In this document: in pieces, positions 1-5,436 of the stretch
Layout: each line of letters begins with the position of its first letter
Position numbering within the stretch: the stretch's first letter is position 1
Assembly: GCA_003225615.1 (NCBI GenBank)
Contig: QIAS01000315.1
Location: 1 to 5,436, forward strand
Source: Acidobacteriota bacterium
Lineage (GTDB): Bacteria > Acidobacteriota > Terriglobia > Terriglobales > Acidobacteriaceae
DNA: 5,436 nt
Direction: 5' to 3'
The notes under the pieces: generated by a model
Seen by the model: the letters and a program-made list of their open reading frames with translations, nothing else
What the model was told of the DNA's origin: nothing
Database searches by the model: none
Program-made: the position numbers and the translations under genes

Positions 1-12
1 AACCCCAATTTA

Positions 13-20
13 ACGGAGGA
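13..20 (+). promoter_or_regulatory. Ribosome binding site of the beta-propeller gene
   Basis: The sequence ACGGAGGA lies 6 bases before the GTG at 27. GGAGG is a strong match to the anti-Shine-Dalgarno core. It decides for GTG 27 as the true start although GTG is not the commonest start codon, and the predicted protein then begins with a proper signal peptide. Confidence 0.8.
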
Positions 21-26
21 AATAAG

Positions 27-1049
27 GTGACGAAGTCGAAAACTGTTTTTCTAACTGCTCTATGCTTTGCATTGATTACGGCTGCCGGCGCTCAACAGAA
101 AGAGCCGCTGAAACTGCTACACTCGATTCCCGTCCCAGGACTTCACGACGGCGACTTTGATCACTTTGTCGTGGACCTTCCCGGAACTCGCCTGTTTGCC
201 ACGGCAGAGGAGAACTCCAAAGTCCTGGTCTTCGATCTGCGCACAAACAAACTCATCCATAGCTTGGACGATTTGAAAGCGCCGCATTCTATGGCATATC
301 GCGGCGATTTGAAAAAGCTCTTTGTGGTTGACGGCGACCTCGGCGAAATAAAGATCTACAACACTGATACCTACAAACCTGAAGGGACGATCAAGGTGAG
401 AGAAGGTGCCGACTCCAGCACTTATGACCCATCCACTAAGTACTTATATGTGGTCAACGGCGGTAAGGATGCGAAGCTCCCGAACGCGTATATCAGCATC
501 ATCGACACCACAACGGGCAAGCAGATCGCCGATGTGAAAATGGATACTGACGACGTGGAGGCGATGGCGCTGGAAAAATCTGGTCCACGCTTATTTGCCG
601 ACTTGAGGGGTAGTAACGCAGTAGCCGTGCTCGATCGCAAAGACAACAAGGTCGTTGCGACCTGGCCGATCGCTGAGCAGGGAAAGAAACCCACCACAAT
701 TGCTTATGACGAAGCCAATCACCGCCTGTTTGTAGGTACGCGCGATCCCGGGAAGCTCCTCGTTCTGGATTCAGAATCAGGAAAGCTCATCACGTCGCTG
801 CCCGCTGTCGCCATGGTAGATGACATGATTTACGACAAAGCCCACAAGCGGATCTACTTTGCCGGGAGTGAATTTACCGATGTCTTTGTGCAACGCGACC
901 CTGATCACTACGAGCGCATTGCACACGTTCCCACCGCATTCCGGGCTAAAACGGCAATTCTGCTGCCCGAGCGAAATGAATTTATCCTCGCTGTTCCGCA
1001 TCATGAAAAGCAGATTGCGGAAGTGCGAATTTATCAAATAAACCCCTAG
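27..1049 (+). CDS. Secreted YncE/YVTN-type beta-propeller protein
   Basis: A 340-residue exported protein. Residues 1-22 form a signal peptide: a basic start (MTKSK), a hydrophobic core (VFLTALCFALITAA) and an AGA|QQ cleavage site, so it should act in the periplasm or outside the cell. The rest is built of about seven repeats of roughly 40 residues that alternate short beta strands with an 'xLFVxxxxxGxLxVxD' pattern, for example TRLFATAEENSKVLVFD (55-70), KKLFVVDGDLGEIKIYN (96-112), KYLYVVNGG (138-146), PRLFADLRGSNAVAVLD (187-203), HRLFVGTRDPGKLLVLD (232-248) and KRIYFAGSEFTDVFV (274-288). This is the hallmark of YVTN/YncE-like seven-bladed propellers, which usually bind ligands or proteins; I see no catalytic motif. 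It precedes an outer-membrane receptor gene on the same strand by about 170 bases, and YncE-like genes are found beside TonB-dependent receptors elsewhere (E. coli yncE/yncD). The ligand is unknown. The fold call is firm; the specific role is not. Confidence 0.88.
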   Translation: MTKSKTVFLTALCFALITAAGAQQKEPLKLLHSIPVPGLHDGDFDHFVVDLPGTRLFATAEENSKVLVFDLRTNKLIHSLDDLKAPHSMAYRGDLKKLFVVDGDLGEIKIYNTDTYKPEGTIKVREGADSSTYDPSTKYLYVVNGGKDAKLPNAYISIIDTTTGKQIADVKMDTDDVEAMALEKSGPRLFADLRGSNAVAVLDRKDNKVVATWPIAEQGKKPTTIAYDEANHRLFVGTRDPGKLLVLDSESGKLITSLPAVAMVDDMIYDKAHKRIYFAGSEFTDVFVQRDPDHYERIAHVPTAFRAKTAILLPERNEFILAVPHHEKQIAEVRIYQINP

Positions 1050-1062
1050 AGGCCGCGATGAC

Positions 1063-1108
1063 CTTGTGCCAGCCCGAGTACTGCGTCAGCACTCGTCGCT
1101 GGTGCAAG
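1063..1108 (+). terminator. Long imperfect hairpin after the propeller gene, possible terminator or leader structure
   Basis: Bases 1063-1073 (CTTGTGCCAGC) pair with 1098-1108 (GCTGGTGCAAG) over 11 positions, two of them G-U wobbles. Inside, after a small internal loop (1074 against 1096-1097), CGAGT at 1075-1079 pairs with ACTCG at 1091-1095. After an A/C mismatch, CTG at 1081-1083 pairs with CAG at 1087-1089 around a CGT triloop. That makes about 19 base pairs in 46 bases, starting 14 bases after the stop of the propeller gene. The following bases (ATTTCATCTCTT) are T-rich but not a clean T-run, so a classical intrinsic terminator is only moderately likely. Alternatives are an mRNA 3' end stabiliser, a leader element of the receptor gene, or a small RNA. 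Confidence 0.5.
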
Positions 1109-1219
1109 ATTTCATCTCTTGGAAGCAACGCCATCCTCAAGTTAATGTCGGATGCGTTTTGAAGCGCACGACTAAACGAAACATGTAAACCAACAAGACG
1201 CCGCGTGTGCAAAGGGCCC

Positions 1220-3367
1220 ATGGTCAGCAAGTCCTATAAAGCTAAAGAATTTTTTCTGGTGGGAGCTCTCGCGTTCGCGACGACGATGCATCCTGGTCTC
1301 CTGTCTGCTGAGACGGCCGGGCGCACGCTGTTGGGCACGATTTCTGCTCAGTCCGGTTCACGTATTCCTGCCGCCGCGCTTGCCCTTAAGAACTCCTCGA
1401 ATGGTGAAACGCGGTCGCTCAGTGCCAAGCCCGATGGCACTTATAAAGTCCCGAATCTCGCTCCAGGCACCTATGAAGTCCTCATTTCAGCGCCAGGATT
1501 CCTCACCGCCCAGGGGACCGTGCTCGTTACAGCCGATGCAGATCAAGTGGCGAACTTTGTCTTGCAGCCGGTCGCTCCTGCTCAAAGTCGCGTGGTAGAA
1601 GGCGGTTCTTCCACCGTCCGAGGTGTTGTCAACTCCGCGAATGTGAGTGATCTGCCACTGAATGGCCGTTCGGCGTCGGATGTGGCGGCCTTTGAGCCCG
1701 GCGTGACGACCGCGCGCACTCAGACCGTAGGTCAGGCGCAGCGAGGATTCGGAACTCAAATGACGATTTCCGGAGCGCGTCCCCGGCAAAACGACTCGAA
1801 GCTTGACGGTATCAGCGTCAATGATTATGCCAATGGTCCTCCGGGTAGCGCCCTCGGCGTGAATTTGGGCGTGGACGCGGTGGAGCAATTCTCGGTCCTC
1901 ACCAGCAACTACCCCGCCCAGTACGGCCGATCCTCGGGAGGCATCATCAGCGCCTTAACTCGTTCCGGCACCAGCGAGTTTCATGGGGACGTCTACGAAT
2001 TCCTCCGTAATAGCGCCTTCGATGCGCGTAATTTCTTCGATATCAAGAAGCCACCATTCCGCCGCAACCAGTTCGGAGTATCGCTGGGTGGACCGCTTTG
2101 GAAGGATCACACCTTTATCTTTGGCGATTATGAAGGGCTGCGCCAGTCGCTGGGCATCACGCAGCTGGACACGGTACCCACAGCAGCGGCGCGCGCGGGC
2201 ACTCTATCCTCCGGTCCGGTCCTTGTGAATTCGAATGTCTTACGGTTCCTGAATGCTTTCTATCCACTGCCCAACGGACCGCTGTTAAGTGCCGATACGG
2301 GTATTTTCACATTTGCCGATCAGCAAGTTACTCCCGAGAACTATTTCACGACAAAGTTGGACCACCGACTCTCGGATCACGATGCATTAAACGGCACTTA
2401 CATGTTTGATAGTTCCAAGGTAAGTCAACCTGACGAACTGAATAACAAGCGGACTGGCTATCAGGCGCAGCGGCAACTCGTCACCATAGGCGAGACTCAT
2501 ACATTTAGTACTCATCTCATCAATTCAGCTCGGGTCGGTGTCTATCGTGTCGTGGCCAGTACGGGTCTAACTTTTCCTGGCGGGAACGCGGCGGCTGCCG
2601 ACCCTTCTTACGGCACCGTGCCTGGCGAGAACGCGGCCGGAGTCAGCGTCCCAGGACTGACCGGCTTTACGGGCGGGTTGGGCGTCCCATCGCACTACCA
2701 GTTTCACTGGACTTCCATCCAGGCCTATGACGACGTCTCTCTGGTCAGGGGGCTGCACTCCTGGAAATTTGGGTTCCGAGCGGAGCGGATTCGTGACAAC
2801 ATACTGTCAGACTCCGATCCTGGCGGCGTCTTTTCCTTTAACTCTCTCGCTAATTTGCTGGGGAATGTGCCGTTTTCCCTGGCTGCGGCCCTTCCCGGCG
2901 CAGTGTCAGAGCGTGGTTTTCGCCAGACCCTCTTGGGAGCATATGTTCAAGAGGATTGGCGTTGGCGCCCGAACCTGACCATCAATCTCGGGCTGCGCTA
3001 TGAAACCGCTCGCGTGCCCAGCGAAGTACACAACAAGCTCACAGTGCTTCGTCATATCACCGACGCTACTCCGCATTTGGGCGCTCCCCTGTTTTCCAAT
3101 TCCACTCGACGCAACTTCGAACCGAGGGTTGGCTTCTCGTGGGACCCGTTCAGCAACGGCAAAGCGGCCGTTAGTGGCGGGTTCGGCATCTTTGACGTTC
3201 TTCCTCTCCCCTATCTCATTCAGTTCAACGAGCTGAATTCTGCGCCCTTTTTCGAATCGGCGAACGCGACCACACTTCCCCCGAGCTCTTACCCTGGACT
3301 AGCATTTGCGTCCTTAACTGCATCCTCGAACACTTTCCGGCAGGCCTATTTCGATTTTCAGCAATGA
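1220..3367 (+). CDS. Oar-like TonB-dependent receptor, N-terminal part of a frame-broken gene
   Basis: This is the larger piece of an outer-membrane receptor. I prefer ATG 1220 because AAAGGG lies just before it (1211-1216) and the product then opens with a signal peptide (MVSKSYKAKEFFLVGALAF..., cleavage near LLSA|ET). An in-frame GTG at 1205 is possible but has no ribosome site. Counting from GTG 1205, residues about 38-122 are a carboxypeptidase-regulatory-like beta-sandwich (YKVPNLAPGTYEVLISAPGF). The plug follows at about 130-255 (SDLPLNGRS, DGISVNDY, NYPAQYGRSSGG), then barrel strands from RSGTSEFHGDVYEFLRNSA on, including KPPFRRNQFGVSLGGP (282-297) and FIFGDYEGLRQS. Late barrel motifs are also present (YVQEDWRWRPNLTINLGLRYE, FEPRVGFSWDPF). 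Family members move large ligands across the outer membrane using TonB energy; the substrate here is unknown. The frame ends early at a TGA after AYFDFQQ, well before the barrel closes, and the remainder continues in another frame at 3364. Alone, this product would lack the last barrel strands and should not fold properly. Confidence 0.85.
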   Translation: MVSKSYKAKEFFLVGALAFATTMHPGLLSAETAGRTLLGTISAQSGSRIPAAALALKNSSNGETRSLSAKPDGTYKVPNLAPGTYEVLISAPGFLTAQGTVLVTADADQVANFVLQPVAPAQSRVVEGGSSTVRGVVNSANVSDLPLNGRSASDVAAFEPGVTTARTQTVGQAQRGFGTQMTISGARPRQNDSKLDGISVNDYANGPPGSALGVNLGVDAVEQFSVLTSNYPAQYGRSSGGIISALTRSGTSEFHGDVYEFLRNSAFDARNFFDIKKPPFRRNQFGVSLGGPLWKDHTFIFGDYEGLRQSLGITQLDTVPTAAARAGTLSSGPVLVNSNVLRFLNAFYPLPNGPLLSADTGIFTFADQQVTPENYFTTKLDHRLSDHDALNGTYMFDSSKVSQPDELNNKRTGYQAQRQLVTIGETHTFSTHLINSARVGVYRVVASTGLTFPGGNAAAADPSYGTVPGENAAGVSVPGLTGFTGGLGVPSHYQFHWTSIQAYDDVSLVRGLHSWKFGFRAERIRDNILSDSDPGGVFSFNSLANLLGNVPFSLAAALPGAVSERGFRQTLLGAYVQEDWRWRPNLTINLGLRYETARVPSEVHNKLTVLRHITDATPHLGAPLFSNSTRRNFEPRVGFSWDPFSNGKAAVSGGFGIFDVLPLPYLIQFNELNSAPFFESANATTLPPSSYPGLAFASLTASSNTFRQAYFDFQQ

Positions 3368-4305
3368 TCGCTTACGTAGGCTCGCGCGGAATACATCAGC
3401 CCTTCCGTGTGGAAGACCTTGACATCGTGATGCCAACTCTCACTTCCCAAGGCTATCTCTGGCTCTCTCCTCCGGGCAGTGGAACACGGCTTAACTTGAA
3501 TGCTGGCCGAATCACTGCCGGCTTTTGGGATGGCGACTCCTATTACCACGCCCTGCAGTTGCGGCTTAAGAAAAATCTCGGGCGCGGTCCGCAGATACAG
3601 GGTTCCTACACTTGGGGTAAGTCCATTGATACGTCGTCCGGAAGTTTGGTGGGCGATGAGTACACGAATTCCATCTCCAGTCCGCTTTGGTTCAATCCCA
3701 GGCTGAACCGCGGACTTTCCGACTTCAACGTTGCCCAGAATCTCGAAATCACTTTTTCCTGGCCATTAGCTACGCCCCGGTGGAGGTCCGGAACTGGAGT
3801 GTGGTTTCTTGGCGGCTGGCAGCTGGGAGGCGTCTTTGCTGCAAGTTCAGGTGTGCCGTTTACCCCGGGAATAGGCGGAGACGCGCTCGGAGTGAAGAGT
3901 ACAGATCCGAGTATCGATCTGCCGAACGTGCTTAGTGGCCCTGGGTGCAGTTCGCTCGTCAATCCCGGCAATCCGCGAAATTACATCAGGACGCAGTGTT
4001 TTGCGGTTCCCAATCCAATTACGTTGCGCGGTAACCTCGGCCGGAACACCTTGATCGGTCCGGGTATGGTAAATCTGGATTTCTCAATCTTTAAGAATAA
4101 CTACATCAAGAGGATTTCTGATCGCTTCAATGCTCAGTTTCGCGCTGAGTTCTTCAATATCGTGAATCATCCTAATTTCGCTCCACCTCTGGACAACAAG
4201 AACCTGTTTGATTCGAGTGGAAATCCGGTTGCCAACGCCGGACTGATTACATCCACCCAAACGCCGTCGCGGCAAATTCAGTTTGCCTTGAAATTAATTT
4301 GGTGA
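3364..4305 (+). pseudogene. Oar-like TonB-dependent receptor, C-terminal barrel part, separated by frame break
   Basis: This 313-residue frame is the missing end of the receptor, not an independent gene. It starts inside a conserved motif (MIAYVGSRGIHQPFR), has no signal peptide and no good ribosome site. The same frame reads F-S-A-M-I-A-Y-V upstream of the ATG, as expected for the middle of a longer protein. It holds typical C-terminal barrel wording of acidobacterial receptors: SYYHALQLRLKKNL (59-72), QGSYTWGKSIDTSSG (79-93), WFLGGWQLGGVFAASSGVPF (147-166), a loop with two cysteines (C195, C212), RFNAQFRAEFFNIVNHPNF (254-272) and a closing strand RQIQFALKLIW. The final aromatic residue is the usual outer-membrane barrel insertion signal. 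Its ATG overlaps the upstream TGA as ATGA, so re-initiation is formally possible, but two separately made barrel pieces are unlikely to assemble. The identity is firm. Whether the break is biological or an assembly fault is open. Confidence 0.8.
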
Positions 4306-4322
4306 TGTCGAGAAGAACTGGA

Positions 4323-5402
4323 CTATCGCGTTTTTGCGGCCAGAGCCGAAATCTCGGAGGCGATGGCCTCTCCCATTTCCCGTGTGTTTGCATTTCCGCC
4401 AATGTCGGGAGTACGCGGATCCCCGCTGGCAATCACTTTGAAGATGGTCTGCTCCACCGTTTGAGCGGCTTCCTTTTCGCCGAGATGGTCCAGCATCATT
4501 GCCCCAGACCAGATTTGCGCAACCGGGTTGGCAATTCCTTTGCCCGCGATGTCAGGAGCAGAACCGTGTACGGGCTCGAAACAGGAGGGATATTCCCGCT
4601 CAGGATTCAAATTGGCCGCAGGCGCTAGGCCCATGGACCCTACCACCGCCGCCCCGAGATCGGAAAGGATGTCGCCAAAAAGGTTCGATGCCACGATCAC
4701 ATCGAATCGCTGCGGCTGCGTCACCAGCAGCGCACTCATAATATCAATATGGTATTGGTCCGTTTTAACCTGTGGGTACTTCCTGGAAATGTCCGCGAAA
4801 CGTTCATCCCAATAAGGCATCGTAAACACAATCCCATTTGACTTGGTTGCGGACGTAACGTGGTTCTTGCGTTTACGGGCTAATTCGAACGCGTACGTCA
4901 TCACGCGGTTGCAGCCCTGACGGGTGAAGATATTCTCCTGGATAACCATCTCCATTTCGGTATTTTTGTACATGCGTCCGCCCACTTCCGAGTATTCCCC
5001 TTCGTTATTCTCGCGGACGATGCAGAAATCGATCTCGCCCGGCTTGCGATTAGCAAGCGGAGTTTTAATGCCTTCCAGTAAAACTGCCGGGCGCAAATTG
5101 ACGTATTGCCTGAACCCCCGGCGAATGGGAATCAGCAAGCCCCAAAGGGAGACGTGATCCGCTACGCCGGGATAGCCAATTGCTCCCAGATAAATAGCAT
5201 CGAATGGGCGCAACTGCTCCAGGCCATCTTCGGGCATCATGCTACCCGTCTTCAAATATCGCTGGCAACTCCAGTCAAAGTGTTGCCACGAAAACGAAAT
5301 ATCGAAGCGCCGCCCCGCCGCCTCGAGCACGCGAATACCTTCGGGAACCACCTCATGTCCAATTCCGTCGCCTTCGATGACCGCTATTTTGTAGCTTTTC
5401 AA
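4323..5402 (-). CDS. dmlA: D-malate / tartrate dehydrogenase (isocitrate/isopropylmalate dehydrogenase family)
   Basis: A complete 359-residue cytoplasmic enzyme, close to the roughly 360 residues usual for DmlA/TtuC. The family oxidises and decarboxylates a 2-hydroxy acid using NAD+ and Mn2+ or Mg2+: D-malate to pyruvate and CO2, with tartrate and sometimes 3-isopropylmalate as alternative substrates. Visible motifs: [10 protein letters not shown] at the N terminus (9-18); [20 protein letters not shown] (42-61) and [14 protein letters not shown] (82-95), which resemble tartrate/D-malate dehydrogenases rather than LeuB; arginines R94, R104 and R130 in substrate-binding positions; the catalytic Tyr145 (GGRMY) and Lys187 (SATKSNG); metal-binding Asp220 ([11 protein letters not shown]), Asp244 and Asp248 ([14 protein letters not shown]); and the NAD-side segments [18 protein letters not shown] (276-293) and [15 protein letters not shown]. 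All key residues are present, so it should be active. The start is TTG with AGGTGA 6 bases upstream. It converges on the receptor gene with a 17-base gap. The family call is firm; D-malate versus tartrate preference cannot be settled from sequence, so the symbol is provisional. Confidence 0.88.
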   Translation of the reverse strand: MKSYKIAVIEGDGIGHEVVPEGIRVLEAAGRRFDISFSWQHFDWSCQRYLKTGSMMPEDGLEQLRPFDAIYLGAIGYPGVADHVSLWGLLIPIRRGFRQYVNLRPAVLLEGIKTPLANRKPGEIDFCIVRENNEGEYSEVGGRMYKNTEMEMVIQENIFTRQGCNRVMTYAFELARKRKNHVTSATKSNGIVFTMPYWDERFADISRKYPQVKTDQYHIDIMSALLVTQPQRFDVIVASNLFGDILSDLGAAVVGSMGLAPAANLNPEREYPSCFEPVHGSAPDIAGKGIANPVAQIWSGAMMLDHLGEKEAAQTVEQTIFKVIASGDPRTPDIGGNANTREMGEAIASEISALAAKTR

Positions 5403-5408
5403 TTTTGC

Positions 5409-5414
5409 TCACCT
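5409..5414 (-). promoter_or_regulatory. Ribosome binding site supporting the TTG start of the dehydrogenase
   Basis: On the minus strand AGGTGA, an exact match to part of the extended anti-Shine-Dalgarno complement, stands 6 bases before the TTG at 5402. The protein beginning there ([15 protein letters not shown]) lines up with the usual N terminus of the family, so the TTG start is credible. Only about 22 bases remain upstream in the window, too few to call a promoter. Confidence 0.7.
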
Positions 5415-5436
5415 GGAATGTAATTTAGCGTACATC

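Noticed and set aside
1159..1187. Possible -35/-10 promoter before the receptor (TTGAAG, 17-base spacer, CATGTA)
   Set aside because: The -35 is fair but the -10 matches the consensus at only two of six positions. It is too weak to list.
1164..1210. Second inverted repeat in the receptor leader (GCGCACG with CGTGTGC) just before the start codon
   Set aside because: Only 7 pairs including one wobble, closed by a loop of 33 bases. This is expected by chance in GC-rich sequence.
422..1230. Minus-strand open frames opposite the propeller gene and the intergenic gap
   Set aside because: The translations have low complexity or no family resemblance, lack ribosome sites, and lie against a well-supported gene. 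They are shadow frames.
3353..3367. Programmed -1 frameshift at GATTTTC, which would join the two receptor frames
   Set aside because: Slippage on the TTTT run would give a continuous frame, but there is no standard heptamer or obvious downstream stimulatory structure. The fused product would still lack the expected barrel segment before YVGSRG. A deletion explains more.
4299..5423. Plus-strand open frames opposite the dehydrogenase
   Set aside because: They are antisense shadows of a complete, motif-rich enzyme gene and show no recognisable protein features.

Overview
The window looks like chromosomal DNA from an Acidobacteriota bacterium (Terriglobia/Acidobacteriia-like). This is inferred mainly from the large outer-membrane receptor in the middle, which has the plug and barrel wording typical of the expanded Oar-like TonB-dependent receptors of that phylum (LPLNGRS, NYPAQYGRSSGG, RSGTSEFHG, KPPFRRNQFGVSLGGP). 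Base composition is moderately GC-rich. I saw no mobile element, CRISPR array, tRNA or rRNA.

Layout, left to right. (1) 27-1049, plus strand: a secreted seven-bladed YncE/YVTN-type beta-propeller protein with a clear signal peptide. (2) 1050-1219: an intergenic gap holding a long imperfect hairpin (1063-1108), followed by the leader of the next gene. (3) 1220-4305, plus strand: an Oar-like TonB-dependent receptor with signal peptide, carboxypeptidase-regulatory-like domain, plug and beta-barrel. It is broken into two reading frames that meet at an ATGA overlap (3364-3367). The conserved barrel segment expected just before the break (a WNLxIQR-like stretch) is absent, so this is probably an out-of-frame deletion, or an assembly fault, rather than two real genes. 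(4) 4323-5402, minus strand: a complete D-malate/tartrate dehydrogenase of the isocitrate/isopropylmalate dehydrogenase family, starting at TTG with a good Shine-Dalgarno. It converges on the receptor with only 17 bases between the stop codons.

Working together: the propeller and the receptor share a strand and are both exported, so they may serve one uptake or surface function. A YncE-type propeller next to a TonB-dependent receptor recalls yncE/yncD of Escherichia coli, but the substrate cannot be read from the sequence. The dehydrogenase is cytoplasmic, on the other strand, and has no evident link to the other two. I found no convincing new multi-gene system. The points most worth checking are the frame break in the receptor and the intergenic hairpin.
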